From NCBI GenBank assembly GCA_017301975.1, contig JAFLEI010000006.1, positions 124,001 through 188,000 of the forward strand: a stretch of DNA of 64,000 nt, in the 5' to 3' direction. Source of the DNA: Verrucomicrobiota bacterium (lineage in GTDB: Bacteria > Verrucomicrobiota > Verrucomicrobiia > Verrucomicrobiales > Verrucomicrobiaceae). Each line of letters begins with the position of its first letter. Within the stretch, counting starts at the first letter, position 1. Below the pieces are notes generated by a model, which saw nothing but the letters and a program-made list of their open reading frames with translations, searched no databases and was not told the DNA's origin. Below, piece after piece: positions 17,929 to 26,416 of this stretch. A program made the translations under genes and the position numbers.

Positions 17929-19068
17929 TTACGAATCCTTTGGCGGTTCATTGGAACGTTTTTCATCCTCGCGGGCGAGTTCTTCCAACGTCATTTCCCG
18001 AGGCGGGATGTCGGCCGGATCTTCATCAGGCATCTGTGAGCTTTGGTCTTCACCTTGATCATAGAGGTCGGAATGCTCGACGTCGGGCGGAGGGGCGGAC
18101 GGTTTGGCGGCAGGGGACTGGTAGTCGTCTTTTTCGTCTTCGTCATCGTCGCCGGATGACCAAGGATTGTAGTTTTCGTTGTCCCAGTCGTCGGCGCCGG
18201 GCTGTTCGAGAGCTTTCTCATCTTTGTCGATGTCGGCGTAGTACTCTGGGTAGGCGGCGCGGTCCTTTTTCTCCATGAAGTAGGCGAGCCAGATGCAGGT
18301 CTCATAGAGGAGATAGAGGGGGCCGGCGAGCACCAGCATGGTGAACGGATCGGGGGTGGGGGTGACGATGGCCGCGAAAATGGCGATGGCGACGATGGCG
18401 TAGGAGCGCGTCGTGCTCATGATCTTGTAGTTCAGGAAGTCGAGCTTCACGAGCACCATGACAATGACCGGCAGCTCAAACGCGACGCCGAAGAGAAGGA
18501 TGAAACGGGTGGCGAACTTAACGTAGCCATCGAGACGCCAGCCGTTGGACATGCCGAGGCTTTCATTGAACGTGTAGAAGAATTCCAGGGCCTTGGGCAG
18601 CACCACATAGAAGGCGAAGCAGGCCCCGAGCAGGAACAACCCAGCGCCAATGCCGATGGCGGGGAAGATGGCCTTCTTTTCCGCTGGCTTGAGGCCGGGG
18701 AGGACGAACTGAAGCAGGAAAAAAAGCAGAAGCGGAAATGCGAGGATCACCGCCGCGATCAATGACAGATTCATCACCATGAGGAAACCTTCCTGGGGTG
18801 TCAGAATCTGCAGCATGGCCTTGAGTTCCTCCGGGGTCTTGATGACGCCGGTGGCCCAGAGCGGGTATTTGATGATTTCGAAAAGCTTGTCGTAGAAGCA
18901 GAACGTGACGAGCGTGGAGACCAGCAGCGTCATGGCGATGCGCACGATCATTTTGCGCAGGTCTTCGAGGTGATCGAGGAAGGGTTTTTCCTCATCGCCT
19001 TTGCCGCCGAGGTTCATGGCGACTTTTTCGCGAACTTTGAATACTTTTTGGAGCAGGCCGGACCACAT
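17929..19068 (-). CDS. tatC: Sec-independent translocase subunit TatC with long acidic tail
   Basis: TatC is the core receptor of the twin-arginine translocase in the cytoplasmic membrane. The conserved N-terminal motif FLDHLEDLR is at about residues 30-38. Six hydrophobic helices follow, with the typical LLFGVAFELPVIV and IVTPTPDPFTML. After about residue 280 the protein carries a tail of around 100 residues that is very rich in Asp, Glu, Ser and Pro. This brings the length to 379, against about 250 for a standard TatC. No tatA or tatB is adjacent. The tail function is unknown. Confidence 0.93.
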   Translation of the reverse strand: MWSGLLQKVFKVREKVAMNLGGKGDEEKPFLDHLEDLRKMIVRIAMTLLVSTLVTFCFYDKLFEIIKYPLWATGVIKTPEELKAMLQILTPQEGFLMVMNLSLIAAVILAFPLLLFFLLQFVLPGLKPAEKKAIFPAIGIGAGLFLLGACFAFYVVLPKALEFFYTFNESLGMSNGWRLDGYVKFATRFILLFGVAFELPVIVMVLVKLDFLNYKIMSTTRSYAIVAIAIFAAIVTPTPDPFTMLVLAGPLYLLYETCIWLAYFMEKKDRAAYPEYYADIDKDEKALEQPGADDWDNENYNPWSSGDDDEDEKDDYQSPAAKPSAPPPDVEHSDLYDQGEDQSSQMPDEDPADIPPREMTLEELAREDEKRSNEPPKDS

Positions 19069-19107
19069 GGGAATGAGAGGGGGAAGGGGAGTTACGGATG
19101 CGCAGGA

Positions 19108-19719
19108 CTACGGCAGTCCTTGGGCCGCGATCCGCGCGTAGAGAGCCAGCGTCAGGGCGTTGGTGATCACATTGGCAGCAATCATCCCACGCAGTTCTCC
19201 CGCGCTGACAAACCGCACGTCGCTGATGTGTTCGCTTCCGTCCGGTTCAGGACGACTGACGACACACACGGGCTTCGCCGTAAACAGATAAACGATCTCG
19301 TCGGTAAAACCTTGCGAAGGAAAATACCAACCCAGGGGCTGGAGCGTGCCGAGATCCGGGTGGAGCGCGCAGCCGCACTCCTCACGGAGTTCATTTTGAA
19401 TGGTGTGGATGATGGACTCACGCGTCACGGCGGTGTCGATCTGACCGGCGGGAAATTCCCACATGGTCTGCATGACGGGCAGGCGCTCCTGGTGAACCAT
19501 GACGAAACGGCCGTCCTCCAGCACGGGGGCAATGGCCACGGCGGCCTTGCGCTTGACGACCATCCACGGGACTTCGGTGCTGCGGTTGGGGGTGGTGAAA
19601 TGGGCTTTTTCGACACCTACGTGTGGATTGGCAAACAGCACCTCGCTGCGGGTTTTCTGCCAGCCGGGCTCGGCTCCAGGGGTGTAGAGTTCAAAATCCG
19701 GGATCTGCATGCCGGTCAC
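19108..19719 (-). CDS. NUDIX hydrolase-like protein
   Basis: A 203-residue NUDIX-fold protein with the layout of ADP-ribose pyrophosphatases (W-x-V-V-KRKAAVAI, MVHQERLPVMQTMWEFPAGQID). The NUDIX box is atypical. Three extra residues sit between the first Gly and the first Glu, and the Arg of REXXEE is Asn (NELREECG). The metal-binding EE pair is kept. The start codon overlaps the argH stop by 4 bp, so it is translationally coupled to argH. Catalysis is likely but the substrate cannot be assigned. Confidence 0.8.
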   Translation of the reverse strand: MTGMQIPDFELYTPGAEPGWQKTRSEVLFANPHVGVEKAHFTTPNRSTEVPWMVVKRKAAVAIAPVLEDGRFVMVHQERLPVMQTMWEFPAGQIDTAVTRESIIHTIQNELREECGCALHPDLGTLQPLGWYFPSQGFTDEIVYLFTAKPVCVVSRPEPDGSEHISDVRFVSAGELRGMIAANVITNALTLALYARIAAQGLP

Positions 19720-21086
19720 TCAGGGGTCAAAGTTTTGCGCCAGCGGGCAAGCTGGGCTTTCACATTCTGCGGCGAGGGGGCACCGATGCCCTTGCGGGCG
19801 GCCATGGCGGTTTCCAGGTTCAGGCAGGCGGTCACATCGGCTTCAAAGGCCGGGGAGAAGCGCTGGAATTCCGCGAGCTTCATTTCACCGAAGGCGCGCT
19901 GCTGCTCGATGGAGTAGGCCACGAGTTTGCCGATGACTTCGTGAGCCTGACGGAAGGGGACGCCGTGGTTGACGAGGTAGTCGGCGAGGTCGGTGGCGAG
20001 CAGCATGGGGTCGGCTGCGGCGGCGGTCGTTTTGGCCGGGTTCACATCCATGCCGGTGATCATTTCGGTGAACACCTGAAGGGCGATAACGCAGGTGTCG
20101 ATGGAGTCGAAGAGGGGTTCTTTGTCCTCCTGCAGATCGCGATTGTAGGTCATCGGCAGACCTTTGAGCAGGGTGAGGATGCTCATGAGGTTGCCGATCA
20201 AGCGTGCGGACTTGCCACGGGTGAGTTCGGCGACATCGGGGTTCTTTTTCTGCGGCATCAAGGACGAGCCGGTGGTGTGGGCATCGCTCAGGGAGACGAA
20301 GCCAAATTCGGCGCTGGCCCAGAGGATCACGTCTTCGCTGAGGCGGGAGAGGTGGACGCCCAGGAGGGAAATCGCGAAAAGCAGTTCGGCGACGAAATCA
20401 CGGTCGCTGACGGCGTCCATGGAGTTCTGTGTCACGCTGTCGAAGCCGAGGTGCTGGGCGACGAATTCGCGATCGATGATGATGGTGCTGCCGGCCAGGG
20501 CACCTGAGCCGAGGGGCATGACATTGAGGCGTTTGCGGCAGTCTGACAGGCGGTCGGAGTCACGAGACAGCATCTCCACGTAGGCGAGGAGGTGATGGGC
20601 GAAGAGGACGGGCTGACCACGCTGGAGGTGGGTGTAGCCGGGCATGACGGTCTCGCCGCCGCGTTCGGCGCACTCGACGAGAGCTGCCTGCATGGCGGAG
20701 ATGAGATCGAGGATGCGGGTGATTTCTGTCCGGCAGTAGAGGCGCACGTCGGTGGCGACCTGGTCGTTGCGACTGCGGGCGGTGTGGAGTTTGGCGCCGG
20801 CGGGGCCGATGCGCCGGGTCAGCTCTGACTCGATGTTCATGTGGACATCTTCGAGGGACTCCTTGAACTCAAAGTTTCCTGATTCGATCTCCTGGCAGAT
20901 GGAGAGCAGGCCCGTTTCGATCTGCTGCTGCTCCTCGGCGGTCAAAATGCCTGCTTTGAGCAGGCCTTTGGAATGCGCGATGGAGCCGGCGATGTCATGG
21001 GGGTAGAGCCTCCAGTCAAATGACACAGATTCTCCATAGCGCTGAACGAGAGCGCTGGTTTCCTGAGCAAAACGGCCTTTCCACAT
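19716..21086 (-). CDS. argH: Argininosuccinate lyase
   Basis: Cleaves argininosuccinate to arginine and fumarate, the last step of arginine synthesis. The fumarase-superfamily signature GSSLMPQKKNPDVAEL is near residue 270. HTARSRNDQV and GYTHLQRGQPV are family motifs. Length 456 is typical. The N-terminus MWKGRFAQETSALVQRY is standard for ArgH. It heads a two-gene unit with the NUDIX gene. No other arg gene is in the window. Its upstream side faces the 9-bp tandem repeat. Confidence 0.96.
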   Translation of the reverse strand: MWKGRFAQETSALVQRYGESVSFDWRLYPHDIAGSIAHSKGLLKAGILTAEEQQQIETGLLSICQEIESGNFEFKESLEDVHMNIESELTRRIGPAGAKLHTARSRNDQVATDVRLYCRTEITRILDLISAMQAALVECAERGGETVMPGYTHLQRGQPVLFAHHLLAYVEMLSRDSDRLSDCRKRLNVMPLGSGALAGSTIIIDREFVAQHLGFDSVTQNSMDAVSDRDFVAELLFAISLLGVHLSRLSEDVILWASAEFGFVSLSDAHTTGSSLMPQKKNPDVAELTRGKSARLIGNLMSILTLLKGLPMTYNRDLQEDKEPLFDSIDTCVIALQVFTEMITGMDVNPAKTTAAAADPMLLATDLADYLVNHGVPFRQAHEVIGKLVAYSIEQQRAFGEMKLAEFQRFSPAFEADVTACLNLETAMAARKGIGAPSPQNVKAQLARWRKTLTPE

Positions 21087-21182
21087 AGATTTCGAGGGCG
21101 CGCAGACTAGCGGCTTTCAGGACGGGTGCAACCTCAGGGCTTACGCATGAAGCACTGAGCGTGGCGCTGGGTGCGGTTTGAA

Positions 21183-21371
21183 GGACGGAAAGGACGGAAA
21201 GGACGAAAAGGACGAAAAGGACGAAAAGGACGAAAAGGACGAAAAGGACGAAAAGGACGAAAAGGACGGAAAGGACGGAAAGGACGGAAAGGACGGAAAG
21301 GACGGAAAGGACGGAAAGGACGGAAAGGACGGAAAGGACGGAAAGGACGGAAAGGACGGAAAGGACGGAAA
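21183..21371. repeat. 21-copy 9-bp tandem repeat (GGACGGAAA/GGACGAAAA)
   Basis: Twenty-one uninterrupted 9-bp units. Units 1-2 are GGACGGAAA, units 3-9 are GGACGAAAA, and units 10-21 are GGACGGAAA. There are no other substitutions. The array lies between the divergent argH start (97 bp to the left) and the feoA start (122 bp to the right). All frames stay open because 9 is a multiple of 3, so repetitive peptides appear on both strands, but none is attached to a recognisable domain. It is a minisatellite in a divergent promoter region. Confidence 0.98.
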
Positions 21372-21493
21372 CAGGCGGCGAGCCGGGCATGCGCAAAATC
21401 TGCATTAAGTCCGCATTTGCCAGAATCGGAGTTCTTGTTAATCTCATTGGACGTTCTGCGACAGAGTCTCAGTTGCAGGACCGTTTTACTTTC

Positions 21494-21733
21494 ATGTACG
21501 CCGCCACCCTTGCTGAACTTCCTGTTGGCACAGATGCCATCGTCCAGGCCATGCCCACGGGCCGTGCCGGCCTCACCCGGTTGCGTGAGATGGGCATTGT
21601 CCCTGGAACCCGCGTGCGAGTGACGCGTCGTGCGCCGCTGGGCGAACCCATCGAAATCTGCGTGCGCGGCTCGCATCTTTCCATGCGCAATCATGAGGCG
21701 GCATTCATCGCCATCTCCCCCGCCGCCGCATGA
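21494..21733 (+). CDS. feoA: Ferrous iron transport protein A
   Basis: A 79-residue SH3-like cytosolic accessory protein of the Feo ferrous-iron uptake system. Motifs are LAELPVGTDAIV, LTRLREMGIVPGTRVRVTRRAPLGEP and the C-terminal LSMRNHEAAFI. I chose the ATG at 21494 because the domain starts immediately after it. An in-frame ATG at 21389 would add 35 unrelated residues. Its stop overlaps the feoB start by 4 bp (ATGA). No convincing Fur or DtxR box was seen in the 122 bp between the tandem repeat and the start. Confidence 0.93.
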   Translation: MYAATLAELPVGTDAIVQAMPTGRAGLTRLREMGIVPGTRVRVTRRAPLGEPIEICVRGSHLSMRNHEAAFIAISPAAA

Positions 21734-23814
21734 GCCAGGCCACGTCTGAACCGCCACTCATCGCCATTGTGGGGAACCCGAACTCCGGGAAAACCACGCT
21801 TTTCAACCTGCTCACCGGGCTGAAGCAGAAGGTGGCCAACTATCCTGGGGTGACGGTCGAAAAGAAGATCGGCGAGTGCTACAGCCAGCATGGGAAAAAG
21901 CTGCGGCTGATTGACCTGCCGGGTGCTTACAGCCTGAATGCCCGCTCACCAGATGAAGCCGTGTTGCGGGATGTTTTGCTGGGGCGTCGACCTGAAACAC
22001 CGCGCCCGGACCGGGTGGTGTGTGTGGTGGATTCGGCCAATCTGGAGCGGAATCTTTACATGGTCAGCCAGGTGCTGGAACTCGGCCTGCCGACGATTTT
22101 GGTGCTGAACATGATCGACGTGGCGGTTCAGCGTGAGTGGCGCATCGACGCGGCCAAACTGTCCGAACTGCTCGGGGTCGTGGTGGTGCAAACCCAGGCG
22201 GTGAGCGGTCAGGGGCTGATTGAGCTCAAGCTGGCGCTGAGTCGTGAAGACCTCACGCCGCCGAAGTGGCAGAGTGCGAATCTGCCCGAGGGGATACGCG
22301 CCGCGCTGGAGCAATGCCGCGGGTCCTTGTGCCAGACGGGGGCGATCCACAGCCGGGCGTCGTTGCTGGAGCCGCTGTACCTGCTGTCTGATCATGATCC
22401 GACGCACTATGGCATCGCTGACACGCAGATTGGGCGCATTCATGAACTGCGCGGGCAGATGGAAGCGAGCTTTCCGGGCTGGGAGGATGAACTGGTGGCG
22501 GAACGCTACCGGAGCATCGAGAAACTGTGTGAGCAGGTTTTGAAGCGGCCTGACCAGGAAATTGAAACCATCACCACAAAGATTGACCGTGTGCTGCTGC
22601 ATCCGGTGCTGGGATTCGTGAATCTGCTGCTGGTGCTCGGGCTGCTGTTCTTCCTGATCTTCAAAGTTGCCGAAGGGCCGATGGGGTGGATTGAGACCGG
22701 CTTTGCGGAACTGGGGACCTGGGTGGAGGGGCTGATGTCTGCCGGGGATTTTCGCGATCTGATCGTGAACGGGGTTGTTCCCGGAGTCGGTGGCGTGGTG
22801 ATCTTTCTGCCGCAGATTCTCATCCTGTTTTTCTTCATCGGCATCATGGAGGACACGGGCTACATGTCGCGGCTGGCCTTCATCATGGACTGGGCGATGA
22901 GCAAGGTGGGGCTCAACGGCAAGTCGTTCCTGCCTTTCCTCAGCTCGTATGCCTGCGCCATTCCCGGTGTGATGGCGGCGCGAACGATTGACAGTCCCAA
23001 GGACCGGCTGATCACCATCTTGATTGCGCCGCTGGCGTCGTGCTCGGCGCGGTTGCCGGTGTATTCGCTGCTGATTGGTGTACTGTTCCCCGTGGGGGAA
23101 GTCGGTGCGCTGACGCAGGCGGGGATCATGCTGGGGCTCTATGCGCTGGGCACGTTTGGTGCGTTCTTCTTTGCCTGGGTGTTCAACAAGTGCGTCATGA
23201 AAGGCGCGGCGAGCCCGATGATTCTGGAAATGCCGTCTTACAAGATGCCGGCGATCAAGAGCATCCTGCTGCATGTGTGGCAGCGTGCGAAGATGTTTCT
23301 GGTGCGCGCAGGGACGATCATCATGGGCATCTCCATCATCATCTGGGCGGCTTCGACCTATCCAAAGACCGCCACGGAGGACAAGGCGCTCCAGCTTGAG
23401 AACAGCTTTGCGGGTCGTGCCGGAAAGCTGATTGAGCCCGCCATCGCACCGCTCGGGTATGACTGGAAGATCGGCATCGGGCTGATTGGCAGTTTTGCGG
23501 CCCGCGAGGTGTTCAATTCCACGATGGGTGTGGTTTATGCCGTGGAAAGCGGTGATGACGACAACCTGACGCCGCTGCGAGACAAGCTGGCCTCGGAGCG
23601 CCGACCTGACGGGAGGGCGGTTTACACGCCGCTGGTATGCATCAGCCTGCTGGTGTTTTACGTGTTTGCCATGCAGTGCGTCAGCACCATCGCCATTGTG
23701 AAGCGGGAGACGGGAAGCTGGAAATGGGCGATGTTTCAGCTCGGGTACATGACGGGAACGGCGTATGTATTAAGTCTGCTGATCTTCCAGATTGGCAGTT
23801 CGCTGGGCTATTAA
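21730..23814 (+). CDS. feoB: Ferrous iron transporter FeoB
   Basis: A 694-residue inner-membrane Fe2+ transporter with an N-terminal G-protein domain. G1 is GNPNSGKTT at residues 15-23, G3 is DLPGAY near 60, and G4-like VLNMID lies near 122. The C-terminal half has the two Gate motifs around PFLSSYACAIPGVMAART and PLASCSARLPVYSLL. Length and order match FeoB. It is coupled to feoA by ATGA and followed by a 42-residue Cys-rich membrane protein, the usual FeoA-FeoB-small protein arrangement. Confidence 0.97.
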   Translation: MSQATSEPPLIAIVGNPNSGKTTLFNLLTGLKQKVANYPGVTVEKKIGECYSQHGKKLRLIDLPGAYSLNARSPDEAVLRDVLLGRRPETPRPDRVVCVVDSANLERNLYMVSQVLELGLPTILVLNMIDVAVQREWRIDAAKLSELLGVVVVQTQAVSGQGLIELKLALSREDLTPPKWQSANLPEGIRAALEQCRGSLCQTGAIHSRASLLEPLYLLSDHDPTHYGIADTQIGRIHELRGQMEASFPGWEDELVAERYRSIEKLCEQVLKRPDQEIETITTKIDRVLLHPVLGFVNLLLVLGLLFFLIFKVAEGPMGWIETGFAELGTWVEGLMSAGDFRDLIVNGVVPGVGGVVIFLPQILILFFFIGIMEDTGYMSRLAFIMDWAMSKVGLNGKSFLPFLSSYACAIPGVMAARTIDSPKDRLITILIAPLASCSARLPVYSLLIGVLFPVGEVGALTQAGIMLGLYALGTFGAFFFAWVFNKCVMKGAASPMILEMPSYKMPAIKSILLHVWQRAKMFLVRAGTIIMGISIIIWAASTYPKTATEDKALQLENSFAGRAGKLIEPAIAPLGYDWKIGIGLIGSFAAREVFNSTMGVVYAVESGDDDNLTPLRDKLASERRPDGRAVYTPLVCISLLVFYVFAMQCVSTIAIVKRETGSWKWAMFQLGYMTGTAYVLSLLIFQIGSSLGY

Positions 23815-23826
23815 CCTTTTCTCACC

Positions 23827-23955
23827 ATGAACGCAGACTGGCAATCCATCGCAGCGATCGCGGTCGTGCTTGTCACGATCACGCTTTTCATCGTCCGCTC
23901 CGCCAAACGCCGGAAGAAGCCGGGCTGCGGTGGGAGTTGCGGCTGTGGGAAATGA
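23827..23955 (+). CDS. FeoB-associated Cys-rich small membrane protein
   Basis: A 42-residue protein 12 bp after feoB. It has one membrane helix (SIAAIAVVLVTITLFIV), a basic stretch (RSAKRRKK), then a cysteine cluster GCGGSCGCG at residues 34-42. This matches the FeoB-associated Cys-rich membrane protein type, the analogue of FeoC in other bacteria, which probably helps iron handling or transporter assembly. It is easily missed because of its size. Function is inferred from position and composition. Confidence 0.85.
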   Translation: MNADWQSIAAIAVVLVTITLFIVRSAKRRKKPGCGGSCGCGK

Positions 23956-23970
23956 GGCGCAGAATGCGGG

Positions 23971-24822
23971 ATGATAGCGATTGATCTCTGCACGTTCGAT
24001 CCCGGAGTTGCCGCCAAATCGCCTTCGGCTTTTGCGGCGGTGGTGGTGGATTGTGTGGAGGCGTCCTGGGACAACGGGGCGGACCTCGTGCTGCTGCCTG
24101 AATTTACCTGGGTGGGACTGGAGCCGCTGGTGGAGCCGAGAACCCTCCAACGAGTGGCCGAGGTGTTTTGGGGGGAGGTGCTGCCAGCGCTGAAATCACT
24201 GCTGATCCGTCCGGGCAAGGCGGTGGTGCTGGGTACGGTGCCGTTTTGGGATGCGGAACGCCAGGAACTGCGCAACCGGGCCCCGGTGCTGGTGGAGGAC
24301 AGGATGCTCTATCAGGACAAACTGCACCTGACGCCGTGGGAATCCGAGTTTTCGCCAGGCACTGAACTGCGTGTTTGGGAATTTGCGGGGCTGCGTTTTG
24401 CGGTGGTGATCTGTCTCGACATCGAGATTCCTGAAATCAGCACGAGGCTGCGCGGAGCCGGTGTGGATGTGATGCTGGTGCCGAGCGCCACGGAGACGGT
24501 GCTGGGGGTGGAGCGGGTGGACCGATGCGCCTCAGCGCGTGCGGTGGAACTGGGCTGCGTTGTCGGGGTGTGTCACCTGACAGGCAAAGCCGAGGCCGGA
24601 TTGATCGATGAGAATGTAGGCCGGACGGCGGTCTATTTTCCGTCTCAAGCGGCATTTCGCGATGATCCGCGGTGGAGTGAGACTGAGATCTACGAGAGCG
24701 GCATCCACAAGCAGCGGCTGATCCTTGATCCCAAGCTCCTGCAGGTCATGCGCAGGATGCCTTTGGAGACGAATCCGTCTTTGCTGAAAAAGATGCCGAC
24801 CTTTGAACTGGTGCGGGACTGA
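23971..24822 (+). CDS. Carbon-nitrogen hydrolase (nitrilase superfamily)
   Basis: A 283-residue amidohydrolase of the nitrilase superfamily. The catalytic triad is visible: Glu44 in LLPEFTW, Lys117 in QDKLHLTPWE and Cys148 in VVICLDIEIPE. The later segment DVMLVPSATET is also typical. Members hydrolyse amides or nitriles and some act in acyl transfer; the substrate is unknown. It lies 15 bp after the FeoB-associated gene on the same strand, so it could be transcribed with the feo operon. It converges on the L,D-transpeptidase gene. Confidence 0.88.
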   Translation: MIAIDLCTFDPGVAAKSPSAFAAVVVDCVEASWDNGADLVLLPEFTWVGLEPLVEPRTLQRVAEVFWGEVLPALKSLLIRPGKAVVLGTVPFWDAERQELRNRAPVLVEDRMLYQDKLHLTPWESEFSPGTELRVWEFAGLRFAVVICLDIEIPEISTRLRGAGVDVMLVPSATETVLGVERVDRCASARAVELGCVVGVCHLTGKAEAGLIDENVGRTAVYFPSQAAFRDDPRWSETEIYESGIHKQRLILDPKLLQVMRRMPLETNPSLLKKMPTFELVRD

Positions 24823-24834
24823 GTCCGGCAGGGC

Positions 24835-25683
24835 TCAAGCCTTGGCTTTTCCCTTGTGGGAGCCATGTCCGGCGACTTTCGTGTCGGATTTGGACTTGGA
24901 AGATTTCGACTTGGGGGCGGGCCTTTCGTGGTCAGGGCTGGCTTTACCCTTCGCCTTGGCCTCGTTTTCTTCGGCCCGCTTTTTTTCACCCTCCGAAGGT
25001 GCGATGCGCGCGATTTCGAGAGGCTGAGCGGCAAGAGTGGCAGGAGCGTTCAGGGCAGGAGAACCGTCCACGTCATCCGTGACGGTGGCAGGTTTTTCTT
25101 TGTCACCGGGAGGCAGGGCACCTTTGGTGATGACCACTTTGGCGCCGACATTCACGGTATTGAAGAGATCGACCACATCCTTCATGCCCATGCGTACGCA
25201 GCCATAACTGGCGGGTTTGCCGAGGCGGTTTTCTTCCGGGGTGCCGTGGATATAGATGAAACGGTTGAAGGCGTTTTTGTTGCTGGTTTCCATGCCACGC
25301 AGCCAGAGGATGCGGGAGACGATGGGATCACGGCCGGGAGCATTGGGTTTGAGCACCTCACCATTCCAGCGGCGGCTTTTCAGGACCGCCCCGGCAGGCA
25401 GGCCCTGGCCGATTTTCGCAATGACCTCATGCTTGCCCAGGGGGGTGCGATTGCTGCCTTTCTGGTCGCCGAGGCCGAACTTCGAAGTCGAAATGACGTA
25501 TTGTTTCGTCAATTTACCCTCGTTGTAGATGCCGAGTTTTTGATCTTTGACGCTGACCACCACATCGCCTTTTGGCGTGGAGGTGCATTGGCTGAGCGCT
25601 CCAGCCAGCAGGACAGCCCCAACGGCCTTCAAAAGGCAGTCATTGAAACGGGATTGGTTAGAAGTCCGGCTAAAAAACGGCAT
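24835..25683 (-). CDS. L,D-transpeptidase (YkuD) lipoprotein
   Basis: A 282-residue envelope enzyme that forms L,D cross-links or anchors proteins in peptidoglycan. It has a lipoprotein signal with lipobox LSQC (Cys33). The catalytic YkuD motif is split as IHGT (His146) and SYGCVRM (Cys162). The region from about 200 to 282 is low-complexity, rich in Lys, Ala, Pro and Glu, possibly for contact with the cell wall. It is divergent from the GNAT gene at 25853, with 169 bp of AT-rich sequence between them. Confidence 0.9.
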   Translation of the reverse strand: MPFFSRTSNQSRFNDCLLKAVGAVLLAGALSQCTSTPKGDVVVSVKDQKLGIYNEGKLTKQYVISTSKFGLGDQKGSNRTPLGKHEVIAKIGQGLPAGAVLKSRRWNGEVLKPNAPGRDPIVSRILWLRGMETSNKNAFNRFIYIHGTPEENRLGKPASYGCVRMGMKDVVDLFNTVNVGAKVVITKGALPPGDKEKPATVTDDVDGSPALNAPATLAAQPLEIARIAPSEGEKKRAEENEAKAKGKASPDHERPAPKSKSSKSKSDTKVAGHGSHKGKAKA

Positions 25684-25852
25684 GGGCTAGAAGAATGATA
25701 TAAACTAAGATATTCGCAACTCTGAATTATTACGGTGCTCAACGTTAGAAACTGGGCACCTATTTCGCAAGAGCCGTGCCATTTAAACGATTGATGCTTG
25801 TTTAAGGCGTCACTTATCGCCCTTTTATTCAAATAATTCAACTCCCGCAACC

Positions 25853-26335
25853 ATGGAAGAATCCCCCCTTCATATCCGCCCATATCAGGACAAAGACCTG
25901 TCACAATTGCGCCAGATCACCGTGGCTTCCTTCGGCAGCGTGGCTTTGGAGCAGATGCTGGAGCACAAATTTGGGCTTTGGAATGGGCGAGACTGGAAGG
26001 TGCGGAAGGCCAGCCACATCGACGACGACGTGGCCCAGTGCCCTGAGGGGTGTTTTGTGGCGGAGCGGGGCCAAGAAATCCTCGGCTACATCACCACCCG
26101 GCTGGATCGGGTGAACGAGCGGGGACGCATTCCCAACATCGCCGTGGTGGAAAGCGCCCGGGGACTGGGGCTGGGGCGCCGCCTGATCCAGCATGCGCTG
26201 GATTACATGCGAGACGAGGGAATGAAGCTGGCGCAGATCGAAACCATGGCCTCAAACGCCATCGGCCAGCACCTGTACCCGAGCTGTGGATTTGAGGAAG
26301 TCGCCCGGCAGGTACACTATGCGATGAAGCTCTGA
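25853..26335 (+). CDS. GNAT family N-acetyltransferase
   Basis: A 160-residue GNAT enzyme that transfers acetyl from acetyl-CoA. The N-terminus IRPYQDKDLSQLRQI is typical of the fold. The acetyl-CoA pyrophosphate-binding loop is VVESARGLGLGRRLIQHAL near residues 98-116, and the C-terminal NAIGQHLYPSCGFEEVAR is the usual beta-bulge end of GNATs. The acceptor is unknown. The next gene, a helicase, starts about 80 bp later on the same strand. Confidence 0.88.
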   Translation: MEESPLHIRPYQDKDLSQLRQITVASFGSVALEQMLEHKFGLWNGRDWKVRKASHIDDDVAQCPEGCFVAERGQEILGYITTRLDRVNERGRIPNIAVVESARGLGLGRRLIQHALDYMRDEGMKLAQIETMASNAIGQHLYPSCGFEEVARQVHYAMKL

Positions 26336-26416
26336 CCCGGCCCGTGGGACGTCTGCGGGTTTGCATTGTCGCCCAAACTGGCCGATAGACCCCGCCTCCT
26401 ACCTCTAGAAACGCTT

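Noticed and set aside
21183-21371. CRISPR array
   Set aside because: Units are 9 bp, contiguous and lack spacers; no cas genes are present.
21372-21493. Fur or DtxR box upstream of feoA
   Set aside because: AT-rich segments are present but none matches a 19-bp Fur palindrome well enough to report.
21171-21623. Open frames encoding repetitive peptides (GRK, KDG, FRP, SVL) through the tandem repeat
   Set aside because: Frames stay open because the 9-bp unit is a multiple of three. No domain or plausible start is attached.
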